From assembly GCA_001917905.1 (NCBI GenBank), contig MNEX01000118.1, positions 1 through 38,363 of the forward strand: DNA of 38,363 nucleotides, given 5' to 3'. The stretch is from Acidobacteria bacterium 13_1_40CM_65_14 (GTDB taxonomy: Bacteria > Acidobacteriota > Vicinamibacteria > Vicinamibacterales > CAVVIG01). Shown here one piece after another: positions 25,103 to 33,750 of the stretch (its first letter is position 1; every line of letters starts with the position of its first letter). The position numbers were made by a program, and so were the translations under genes. Under the pieces are notes generated by a model. It ran no database searches, was not told the DNA's origin, and was given only the letters and a program-made list of their open reading frames with translations.

Positions 25103-26482
25103 TCAGCGCACGAAGAACACGGTGAACGTTTCCCAGAGGCCGGCCGACGGACGATTGACCGCGGCGCGCCCGCCACCGCCGCCTTCGGCGGTGAGATACC
25201 ACGCACCGTCGTTCACGCGCATCCTGATGCCGTCTCCCGGCCGGACCGCGCCGCCTCCAGGTTTTTCGACGAGGAACGTTTCAAACGCTCCGATCTTCTC
25301 CCCGACCGCGCGCAACGATCCGCCGCCACCGCCAACGGCCTGGAAATAATGCGTCTCGTTGGCGGTGCGGAGCGCCACGCGATCGCCGTCGACGATCGGC
25401 CCTCCCGCGAGCACGCTGACCGTGAACGTCTCATATGGACCGGCCCCGAGTCGATCGGCGTTCACGTCGTCGCCGCCGCCGCCCTCCGCCACCACGTAGT
25501 TGATTCCGTTGCTCGTCCGGAGATTGACGCGAGGGATCAGCGAATTCACGAAATTCCGCTCCGGCTCGGGCTCTGACTCGATCAGGCTCTGAAAGAGCGC
25601 GTCCGGTCGATCACCTTGGATGTTGGTGTGAAAACACCACGCGGCCGCTCCCGCCAGCTTCGCGTTGATCATCTGCTCCCGATAGTTCGCCGAGCTATAG
25701 CTCGACGGAAAGTACGGATATCGTGTCGGCATCGGTTCCTGGAGGTACGCCGGCTTGCCGTTGGCTCTGAGCGCGCCGACGACCAGCTGCACCCATGAGG
25801 ACTCGTAAAAGGCCCCCGTGCGCGGATCGTGGTATGCGGTCACATCGAGTCCGGTTTGTGCGGCGAAGGCGGACGCAAACGCCGCCGTGTCTTCGGAGCT
25901 GTTCGACGCCGTCACGATCCGGCTGGCATGAACGCTCTTGATGCCGGCTCGAATGCTCGCCACGTCGCCCGCGCTGAGCGGCTTGCCGAACGGGCCATAG
26001 ACGTTGCGCTCGTTCTGGATGTCGAACAGCACGCCGTCGTAGTCCCGCAGCTCGGCGGTTGTCGCGAGGATGGCGTCGCGGAAGCGCGCGGCGTCCAGTC
26101 CGGGAATGTGTTCCGCGGTGAACGACACATCCACGACAAGATGCTCGTCGCGCGCGCGGTCGAGAATGAACCGGAGCGTCGACAAGCCCTCCGCGCTCAG
26201 CGAGCCGTCGCGCTTCATGAGCTGCACCGGCCCCGTGTTCAGGTTCGGCCAGATGCGTACGCCGTCAAAACCTTTGCTGCGGACGTACTTCAGGTCGGCC
26301 GTCACGTTGACCGCATTCATGGCCGCGAAATACGAAATGAAGGTCACAAACCTGGGCGTGCCGTCGATCGCGAACCGATCGCCCTGGATCGACAGACGCT
26401 GCGCGTGAGCGGTGGCGGACCAGCAGAATGTGAGGAAGATGAAAACCAGTCGCGGGAGTCGGCGACGAACCAGGATCTCCAT
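25103..26482 (-). CDS. Secreted TIM-barrel (cellulase/GH5-like) protein with C-terminal fascin-like beta-trefoil repeats
   Basis: QRLSIQGDRFAIDGTPRFVTFISYFAAM, FDIQNERNVYG; three NxxYxxAEGGGGG...AGxxETFTV repeats. Confidence 0.8.
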   Translation of the reverse strand: MEILVRRRLPRLVFIFLTFCWSATAHAQRLSIQGDRFAIDGTPRFVTFISYFAAMNAVNVTADLKYVRSKGFDGVRIWPNLNTGPVQLMKRDGSLSAEGLSTLRFILDRARDEHLVVDVSFTAEHIPGLDAARFRDAILATTAELRDYDGVLFDIQNERNVYGPFGKPLSAGDVASIRAGIKSVHASRIVTASNSSEDTAAFASAFAAQTGLDVTAYHDPRTGAFYESSWVQLVVGALRANGKPAYLQEPMPTRYPYFPSSYSSANYREQMINAKLAGAAAWCFHTNIQGDRPDALFQSLIESEPEPERNFVNSLIPRVNLRTSNGINYVVAEGGGGDDVNADRLGAGPYETFTVSVLAGGPIVDGDRVALRTANETHYFQAVGGGGGSLRAVGEKIGAFETFLVEKPGGGAVRPGDGIRMRVNDGAWYLTAEGGGGGRAAVNRPSAGLWETFTVFFVR

Positions 26483-26516
26483 GGGGCCTCCCAAGATCGG
26501 AGTATGGCATATCCAG

Positions 26517-28145
26517 CTACGGTGGGAATCCGGCGATTTCGTATAGCCGTGTGAAATCATCCCGGTACAGCAGCCTCAGATATGGCGCGAACTCCTCGAG
26601 GCGTGCGAGGACGTCGTGACGATTTTCGGTGTTGAAGCCGTACATGTGGAACACGGCGTATCGCACGCCGTTCGGCTCGAGAATCTTCAGCGCGTCGTGG
26701 CTCGGGAACGTCGCGAGCACCATCACGTTCTGGTAGAAATCCGGCGGGATGTAATCGCTGTAGCCGTTGACGAGCGGAAACCAGTGACTCGTCGACGCCA
26801 GCATGTACTTCGTGTGCTGATACAGGCCTACCTGCGGATAGAAGAACGGCATCTCGATCACCGGCGCGCGCGGCAGCGTGGCGAGGATGCGATACACGGG
26901 CTCGACCGCCGGCGCATCGGGAATGTTGAGCGGCACGAGGAGCTCCGCGGCCGCGAACGCCGCGATGACGCTGCCGGCGAGGGTCGCCCGCCGCAGCCGC
27001 GGTAAGAGCGTCGCCAGCGCCGCGCCCGCGAGCACCGAGAGCCCGAACGCGACGATGACCCCGAATCGGCCCGGTGCGCGCATCAAGGCGAATACCGGCA
27101 CGACGCGATAGAGCACGCGGTAAAGACCGGCGGCGGGCCCGAACGACGCCCAGAACGCCAGCGCCGCGAGTCCGCCGTACAACACGGCGATCTCGCCGCC
27201 CCGCATGCGTCTCGCCAGCCAGACGCCGGCGACGCCGAACGTCAGCGCGATGATTCCGGGAAAGATCACTTCGACGCCCCATGGCGGCAGAAAACGCAGC
27301 AGCCACGCGTGCGCGTACGACGAGCTGGCGAGATACGCGCTCCAGTTCGCGGAGTACGCGCGCGCGTCGCTCAGCGATCGGCCGAAGCCAAGATTCCGCT
27401 GGAGCGAGACGTACGGCAGAAACGGTGGGACGACGAGCGCCAGAGAGACGACCGCCGCGGTCGCGACCGCGGTCCAGTACGCGCGATCGGTCCAGCGCCG
27501 CCCCGTCGCCGCGACCACCAGCACGGCGAAGCCGATCATCAGCGTCACGAACACGCCGTAGTAGCCGCAACAGATGGCTTGCGCCGCCATCACCGCGCCC
27601 AGCACGGCTCCGCGACCGAGCGTGGGTCGATCCGCCATGCGATGGAATGCGAGCATGCTGAACGGCAGGCCGGCGATCATCAGCAGCTGGATGTGCGCGG
27701 TGTGCGCGAAGAGATACGGACAGAACGCAAAGCAGACAGCCGACACGGCAGCGGCGCGCCGGTCGTGCGTCAGATAGCGCACGAGGTAGTACGTGCCGGT
27801 GGCCGTCAGCATGAACGCGAGCACGACGACCGTGTTGTGCGCCGCGTAGGGATTGCCGCTCGTCAGCCAGTACGCCGGAACGGCCATCGCGCCGGCGCCG
27901 AGATTGTTCTCCGAGTATGCGAGCGTGCCGAGATGTGGATAAAAGATGTTGGCGTCGAAGACGTGCCGTGGATCCAGCACGAGCGTGCGCGCCACCCAGG
28001 CGACGTTCCAGATCGACAACTGACCATCGCCGTTGTCGACGCGGCCGACGCGACCGATCTTGAACGCGAGCGGATACGTGAATGCGGCGGCGAGGATCGC
28101 GCTGATCGCGAGGACCGCGGCCAGCTCCCCGCGGCGTCGAATCAT
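26517..28145 (-). CDS. Multi-TM GT-C/mannosyltransferase-like membrane protein
   Basis: Multiple hydrophobic segments; RVDNGDGQLSIWNVAWVARTL, RAPGRFGVIVAFGLSVLAG; ATGA overlap with the next gene. Confidence 0.8.
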   Translation of the reverse strand: MIRRRGELAAVLAISAILAAAFTYPLAFKIGRVGRVDNGDGQLSIWNVAWVARTLVLDPRHVFDANIFYPHLGTLAYSENNLGAGAMAVPAYWLTSGNPYAAHNTVVVLAFMLTATGTYYLVRYLTHDRRAAAVSAVCFAFCPYLFAHTAHIQLLMIAGLPFSMLAFHRMADRPTLGRGAVLGAVMAAQAICCGYYGVFVTLMIGFAVLVVAATGRRWTDRAYWTAVATAAVVSLALVVPPFLPYVSLQRNLGFGRSLSDARAYSANWSAYLASSSYAHAWLLRFLPPWGVEVIFPGIIALTFGVAGVWLARRMRGGEIAVLYGGLAALAFWASFGPAAGLYRVLYRVVPVFALMRAPGRFGVIVAFGLSVLAGAALATLLPRLRRATLAGSVIAAFAAAELLVPLNIPDAPAVEPVYRILATLPRAPVIEMPFFYPQVGLYQHTKYMLASTSHWFPLVNGYSDYIPPDFYQNVMVLATFPSHDALKILEPNGVRYAVFHMYGFNTENRHDVLARLEEFAPYLRLLYRDDFTRLYEIAGFPP

Positions 28146-30106
28146 CGAGGCACTGCGGTGAAGGTGATCAACACGCCCAGGTTGCGGGGATCGGTCGAAC
28201 CGGGATCCTGCAGCTGCGGCGTGAACCCTTCAGTCGAGCGCGCCGACAGCAGGTAGGAATAGCTTTTCAGTGCGCGCACGCCGCTGGCTGGCACGTCAAA
28301 CGTCACCGGCTTGCCCGGCACGATGGGGATGTCTGACTGGCTATCGCCCATCGACACGAGGAAGCTCGTTTGAATCGGCGACTGCGCGATGATCGTCAGG
28401 TGGTCGATCGGCCATTCGGATCGCACGATGATATCGGCGCGGCCGTCGCCCGCGATCCAGATCCCCTGCTTTCCTGTTGCGGCGTCGACAACCTCAGGCA
28501 CATACGCGTGTTGATCCAGAAAATACAAGAGCACGTCCGCGTACCAGATGTGCGTGCGCGGAGTATCCAGCATGATCGGCAAGTCGTTCGCCATCGTCAG
28601 CTCGACCGGCAGCCGGCGAGCGAAGCCGCGCTCGGCGATCGTGTACGGAGACTTCGCGGCGTAAAACGGATTCACGAGCATCTTGGCCGTGAACAGCGCG
28701 CCGCCGAGCCACGCGATCACGGCAGGCGCCGTTGACGTCAGCGGCGGGGTGAGAAACAGCAGCATCGCGTACTGGCTCATGAAGTAGCGATTCCCCGGCG
28801 GCCCACCGCCGCCGCTCCACGTGTACGGCGCAATGATCAGCCACCCGAGCGCCGATGCGACGACCGCGAGGAACGTGAACACCCGCCACGGCCGCCAGCG
28901 GTCGCGCGACGCGAGCCAGCGCACGAGACACACCACGCCGGGAAAGAAGTACGGGATGAATCCGAAATGCCGGCCGACAAAAAAGTACTCGACGTTGCGG
29001 GCGAAGCGCGCCGGGAACTCCGACGGCTCGAGCACGTTCTCGAGGTCGGCGTCGTTCGTGCTCATCTCGGTGCCCTTCTGGTCCCACGCGCGTTCGGGTG
29101 AGCCGTCGAAGGGGAAATGTCCGACAAACGATTTGCGGTCGCCGCCCTGATAGTTGAACTCTCCTGTGATGAGCGCATTCGTCCAGTAGAGTCCGAGCGT
29201 CGTGATGGTGAAGACCGCAGCGACGACCAGACCGGTGACGTACTGTCGGCGCCACCACCACCAGAGCACGATCGGCCCGATGAGGAGGGCGTGGGTGATC
29301 TTCGAATACGCAGCGATTCCGATCAGGATCGCCGCGACGATGTCGCTGCCGACGCCGGTCAGGAAGCTTCGCTCGCCGGGAGGTGCGACCTCTTTATAGA
29401 GCCAGAGGAAATAGGCGAACGAGACGAGCGCGAAGTTGAAGATCTCCGGCAACAGAAAGACCGCATAGACGGGGACGCACGCCGCTGCGACAAACGCCAG
29501 CGTGAACGCGAGGGCTGGACCCGGTCGTGACCGGGCCGCGAGAAACGTGTAGCCGCACACGCAGACGCCGAAGAGCAGCAGCACGTTGAGGACGAGAAAG
29601 CCGTTGAGGCCCAACAGCCGGACGAAGGGCGCGGCAACGATCGGATAGATCATCGCCTTGCCGAAGTAGAGGCGATCGCTGCGAACGTCGGGTGTCTTCG
29701 TCAGATGAAGAAACGGCGGCGCGGCATCGACGCGCACGCGCAGGCGTTTGCCGCGCTTGAGGAAGATGCCGTCGGGACCCGAGCGATACAGTCCGAAGTA
29801 CCGCTCGAGGTCGCGCCGCTCATAGCTGAGATTGCGATCGTACGCGAGGCTCAGCGCCATCGTCACGTACGTCGCCTCGTCGCTCTTCACGCCGTAGCCG
29901 TTCTTCACGACGTCGACCGACATCGCGGCGGCGAGGGCAACGACGAGAAGTACCGCGGCGGTGATGGTGGCACCGCGTGCGCGCGGTGACGGTGGCGCGG
30001 CGACAGCGGACGCCGGATCGTTTGGCGTCGAGCTCGTCAGGCTCGACACTCTCGACGTTCCTGGCGTTCCTAACGTTCCTGACGTCCCTAACCGGGGCAC
30101 GCGCAC
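28142..30106 (-). CDS. Multi-TM GT-C-type membrane protein
   Basis: Many TM segments; NGYGVKSDEATYVTMALSLAYDRNLSYERRDLERYFGLYRSGPDGIFLKRGKRL. Start uncertain (GTG 30106 or 30100); N-terminus lies in a repeat. Confidence 0.78.
   Translation of the reverse strand: MRVPRLGTSGTLGTPGTSRVSSLTSSTPNDPASAVAAPPSPRARGATITAAVLLVVALAAAMSVDVVKNGYGVKSDEATYVTMALSLAYDRNLSYERRDLERYFGLYRSGPDGIFLKRGKRLRVRVDAAPPFLHLTKTPDVRSDRLYFGKAMIYPIVAAPFVRLLGLNGFLVLNVLLLFGVCVCGYTFLAARSRPGPALAFTLAFVAAACVPVYAVFLLPEIFNFALVSFAYFLWLYKEVAPPGERSFLTGVGSDIVAAILIGIAAYSKITHALLIGPIVLWWWWRRQYVTGLVVAAVFTITTLGLYWTNALITGEFNYQGGDRKSFVGHFPFDGSPERAWDQKGTEMSTNDADLENVLEPSEFPARFARNVEYFFVGRHFGFIPYFFPGVVCLVRWLASRDRWRPWRVFTFLAVVASALGWLIIAPYTWSGGGGPPGNRYFMSQYAMLLFLTPPLTSTAPAVIAWLGGALFTAKMLVNPFYAAKSPYTIAERGFARRLPVELTMANDLPIMLDTPRTHIWYADVLLYFLDQHAYVPEVVDAATGKQGIWIAGDGRADIIVRSEWPIDHLTIIAQSPIQTSFLVSMGDSQSDIPIVPGKPVTFDVPASGVRALKSYSYLLSARSTEGFTPQLQDPGSTDPRNLGVLITFTAVPR
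30030..30092. repeat. 9-nt quasi-tandem repeat (nnCGTTCCT) at the N-terminus of a GT-C gene
   Basis: gacgttcct ggcgttcct aacgttcct gacgtccct aac; translated GTSGTLGTPGTSRVSS. Confidence 0.75.
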
Positions 30107-30134
30107 ATAATAGAATACCCACGTCCGATTCCCT

Positions 30135-31250
30135 ATGACACCGCGAGCTCCTTTCGCCGAGCGTGGCGGCGCCCTGCGCGGCCTCGTCGATCTCGCCACC
30201 GGTTGCTATCCGTCATTCGTGTTTGGTGGATCGCTCGGCGGCGTGCTGCCAGTGTTTCATTTCCACGATGTGACGCGCGAGTGGCTCGAGCCGCGTCTGC
30301 AGTACCTCGTCGAGAACGGCTACCGTACGGTCACGTGCGACGAGATTGCGCGTCTGGTCATCGACGCCACGTCGCCCGGTCCGCGCGCGGTCGCGCTGAC
30401 GTTCGACGATGGCTGGGCGAGCGCATGGAGCGTGGCGACACCGCTGCTGAAGCAGTATCAGTTGAAGGCGATCCTGTTCGCGATCCCTGGTCGCATCGTG
30501 GACGGCGAGCGACTTCGCTCGGCTGAAAGCCTCGCGCTCCATGACGATCCATTTGTCACGTGGCCCGAGCTCCGCGAGATGCATGCGAGCGGCGTCTGGG
30601 ACGTGCAGTCGCACACGCGGTCGCACGCGATGATTTTCAGCGACTCCGAGACCATCGGGTTCGTCACGCCGGACTACCGGCGGGAGCCGCTGCTCGAGCG
30701 TCCGCTGACGACGGTCAACGGCGTCGCCACGTTTCTGCAGCCAGACGCGCTGGGAACACCGTTGTACCTCCAGCGGTCGCGGATGTCGGATGCGCGCCGT
30801 TACTTGTCCGGCGAAACCGCCGCCGAGCGCTGCCGCCAATACGTGGCTCGCCACGGCGGCGTGCGCTTCTTCGATCGGCCGCGGTGGAGGCAAGAGCTGC
30901 ATGCGATCGCCGAAGACGAAGGGACGGAGCGCGAGCGCTTCGAAACAGACGAAGCGCGCGCGGCAGCGATTCGAGCAGAACTGGCGGAAGGGCGCACCCT
31001 CTTGAACGAGCGCTTAGGAACGACGACGGTCCGCCACGTCGCGCTCCCGTGGGGCATCGCCGGCGAGACGACCCGCCGAGCCCTCGCCAATACTGGTCAC
31101 GAGCTCGCCTTCGCCGAGCGTCCGCTGAAACGACGCGGCGTTCACCCCGGCGACGACCGCTATCAGCTGATGCGCCTGAACGGAAAGTTCCTGACCTGCT
31201 TGCCGGGGCAAGGACGAAAGTGGTTTTTGACGACAGTTTGGCTCGGCTAA
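30135..31250 (+). CDS. Polysaccharide deacetylase
   Basis: PVFHFHDVTREWLEPRLQYLVENGYRTVTCDEIARL, ALTFDDGWASAWSVATPLLKQY, WDVQSHTRSHAMI. Confidence 0.92.
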   Translation: MTPRAPFAERGGALRGLVDLATGCYPSFVFGGSLGGVLPVFHFHDVTREWLEPRLQYLVENGYRTVTCDEIARLVIDATSPGPRAVALTFDDGWASAWSVATPLLKQYQLKAILFAIPGRIVDGERLRSAESLALHDDPFVTWPELREMHASGVWDVQSHTRSHAMIFSDSETIGFVTPDYRREPLLERPLTTVNGVATFLQPDALGTPLYLQRSRMSDARRYLSGETAAERCRQYVARHGGVRFFDRPRWRQELHAIAEDEGTERERFETDEARAAAIRAELAEGRTLLNERLGTTTVRHVALPWGIAGETTRRALANTGHELAFAERPLKRRGVHPGDDRYQLMRLNGKFLTCLPGQGRKWFLTTVWLG

Positions 31251-31375
31251 AGAGCTTGTGACGAAATACGACGTTGAACGCAGAACTCGCAGAACACGCA
31301 GAAAGACCTTAAGTATTTTTTCTCTGCGGGTTCCGCGGTTTCTGCGTTGTACGTGATTTCTTCACACGCTCTTTA
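31248..31375. repeat. Family C palindromic element with full-length arms
   Basis: taaagagcttgtgacgaaat...cgcagaactcgcagaacacgcagaaa / tctctgcgggttccgcggtttctgcgttg...atttcttcacacgctcttta. Confidence 0.88.
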
Positions 31376-31424
31376 AAGCCGTCGCCCTACGATCGTGGGG
31401 GCCAGGCGTAGGCGAAGGCTTTAG
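31375..31424. repeat. Hairpin abutting family C
   Basis: aaagccgtcgccctacg ... cgtaggcgaaggcttt. Confidence 0.75.
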
Positions 31425-31438
31425 CCGAGCGATCAACG

Positions 31439-32539
31439 ATGCCGAATTTTCCAGACGACGTCGATGTTGCGATCGTCGCGCACAACAACCTGGCGATTCT
31501 TCCTGCGACGCTGACGTCGCTGGCCGAGGCCGGCTGTCCGCGCGATCGCATCACCGTCGTGGACGTGGCCAGCACCGACGGCACCGGCGAGTGGATTGCG
31601 CGCGAGTGGCCGGGCGTGCGCGTCCGGCGATTATCGAAGAACGAGGGGCCGAGCCCGGGCCGTAACGTCGGCATCACGGAGGCGTCGCGAAGATTTGTCC
31701 TGTTGATGGACGCCGACGTCCACATTCAACCTGACACCGTGCAGCGGTTGCACGCCGCGATGATCGCCGATGCGACCATCAAATGCGGCAGCCCGATCGT
31801 CGTGCACGCGAACCGGCCGGATTTGATTCAGTACGCCGGCGGCGCGATGCACTATATCTGCGAGGCGGTCAATCCCTGGCTCGATCGGCCGCTCGCCGCG
31901 CGCGGCCTCGACGCGCAGGACATCGGCGCCGCGCCCACGTGCGCGCTGCTCCTCGATCGGCAGACCTCAATCGAGATCGGCCTGTTCGACGAGCGATACT
32001 TCATCGGCAAAGAGGACGGCGACTTCACGCATCGCATCAAGATGGCCGGCTACAAAATGATGGAGCTGCCGCAGGCGCTGGTCCTGCACAACAGCCGGCC
32101 GCGCGGGTCGTGGCTCTTCTACTATCAAATCCGCAACCGCTGGCACTTCATCCTCAAGAACTACCAGGTGCGGACGATCATCGGCATCATCCCGCCGCTG
32201 CTCATCTACGAGCCGTTGCAGCTGATCGTGCTCGTCGGCAAGGGCCATGGGTGGACGTACCTGCGCGCGGTCGGCGGACTCCTGGCTATGCTGCCCACGC
32301 TGCCTCGCGATCGCGCGCTCGCACGGCGCATCCGCCGCAAGGCCGACCGTGATCTGTTGATCAGCGCGCCGATGGTCGTGCGCGACGATCTCGCCAAGCA
32401 CGTGATCGTCAACCGGGGCAAAGCGATCTACGAACGGTTTCTCGATGCGTACTGGAAGCTGCTGAAGCCGCTGCTTGCGCGGAGCGGGGCGAAGGGGTCC
32501 CCGCGAAGCGTGGCCGGGGGGCAGGGGCCCCCGGAGTGA
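31439..32539 (+). CDS. Glycosyltransferase family 2
   Basis: VDVAIVAHNNLAILPATLTSLAEAGCPRDRITVVDVASTDGTGEW, GPSPGRNVGITEASRRFVLLMDADV. Confidence 0.93.
   Translation: MPNFPDDVDVAIVAHNNLAILPATLTSLAEAGCPRDRITVVDVASTDGTGEWIAREWPGVRVRRLSKNEGPSPGRNVGITEASRRFVLLMDADVHIQPDTVQRLHAAMIADATIKCGSPIVVHANRPDLIQYAGGAMHYICEAVNPWLDRPLAARGLDAQDIGAAPTCALLLDRQTSIEIGLFDERYFIGKEDGDFTHRIKMAGYKMMELPQALVLHNSRPRGSWLFYYQIRNRWHFILKNYQVRTIIGIIPPLLIYEPLQLIVLVGKGHGWTYLRAVGGLLAMLPTLPRDRALARRIRRKADRDLLISAPMVVRDDLAKHVIVNRGKAIYERFLDAYWKLLKPLLARSGAKGSPRSVAGGQGPPE
32485..32535. repeat. GC-rich palindromic repeat in the GT2 3' end
   Basis: ggggcgaaggggtccccgcgaagcgtggccggggggcaggggcccccgg; in-frame tail GAKGSPRSVAGGQGPPE. Confidence 0.6.
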
Positions 32540-33750
32540 TGATGTCGAAAGCCCGTGTGCGCGTGCTCGTCATGACGACGTACTACCACCCGGTGATCGG
32601 CGGTGTGGAAACACACGCGCGTCAGCTCGCGACGCACCTGCATCGACGTGGATTCGGCGTGAAGGTCGTCACCAAGCGGATCGGCGCTGACGATCCGACT
32701 GAAAGTCGCGTCGATGACATCACGGTGTTTCGCGTCGGTCCCGCCGGCGATCGCCGCGCCAGCGGCAAATGGAGGGCGATTCCGTCATTCCTCTCACAGA
32801 CGCTCGCACTGAAGGACGACGTCGACGCGATCGTCTGCATTGACTATCGTGGCATCGGCGTCGCCGCGGTCATGGCGGGTCGTCGTCTCGGACGACCTGT
32901 GGTCCTGCAGGCGGCCACGGCCGGCGTGCTCGCCAGCGCCAGCGCGAACGACGTCTCCGGCGTTCCAGCCGAGAACCCGCTCGTCCGGCTCGTGAAAGCG
33001 CCCGCCCGCGCGGTGTATCGCGGCGGCGATCACTTCGTCTGCATCGGCCGCGACATCGAGCGCGAAACGTTGAACGCGGGCATCCCGCGCGATCGCGTGC
33101 ACTATCTGCCCCATGGCGTCGATGTGCAGCGCTTCAGGCCGGCAACCGATCACGAGCGCACGACGATCCGACAACAGGAAGGCTGGCCGGTCGATCGGCC
33201 GGTCGCCTTGTTCGTCGGTCGCTTGAGCACGGAGAAAGGCGTGCTCGATGTCCTCGAGGCGTGGCGGATGCTCGGCGATGGGCGGGCGTGGCTGGTGCTC
33301 GTGGGTCCCGACATGCCGGCGCATCCGTGGGATGCGGGCGCCAAGGCGCGCGCCTTCGTCAAAACACACCAATTGCAGGATCGCGTCCGGCTGTACGGAC
33401 CGTCGACCAATACGGCGCGCCTCTACCGCGCGGCCGATCTGTTCGTCCAGCCGTCGCACTTCGAATCGTTCGGCATTTCGGTCATCGAGGCGATGGCGAG
33501 CGGGGTGCCAGTGGTCGCCGCGCAAGTCGGCGGCATGCGCGACTTCCTCGTCGACGGCCAAAACGCGCTGTTGCACGAGGCACGATCGCCGATGTCGATC
33601 GCGCGCGCGCTTCGACGGGCGCTCGACGACGCGGGCCTGCGCACGCAACTCGCGACGGCCGGGCTGCAGACCATCCAGGAACAGTTCGACGAAGAGGCGT
33701 TGCTCGATCGCTACGCGGCCCTGATCGAATCCGCGGTTGCGCAACGCTGA
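32536..33750 (+). CDS. Glycosyltransferase family 4
   Basis: YYHPVIGGVETHARQLATHLHRRGFGVKVVTKR, ALFVGRLSTEKGVLDVLEAW, HFESFGISVIEAMASGVPVVAAQVGGMRDFL. Confidence 0.95.
   Translation: MMMSKARVRVLVMTTYYHPVIGGVETHARQLATHLHRRGFGVKVVTKRIGADDPTESRVDDITVFRVGPAGDRRASGKWRAIPSFLSQTLALKDDVDAIVCIDYRGIGVAAVMAGRRLGRPVVLQAATAGVLASASANDVSGVPAENPLVRLVKAPARAVYRGGDHFVCIGRDIERETLNAGIPRDRVHYLPHGVDVQRFRPATDHERTTIRQQEGWPVDRPVALFVGRLSTEKGVLDVLEAWRMLGDGRAWLVLVGPDMPAHPWDAGAKARAFVKTHQLQDRVRLYGPSTNTARLYRAADLFVQPSHFESFGISVIEAMASGVPVVAAQVGGMRDFLVDGQNALLHEARSPMSIARALRRALDDAGLRTQLATAGLQTIQEQFDEEALLDRYAALIESAVAQR

Noticed and set aside
33261-33749. N-terminal extension of the Wzx ORF
   Set aside because: Overlaps the GT4 coding frame; the flippase begins at MFRNMAYAG (33750).
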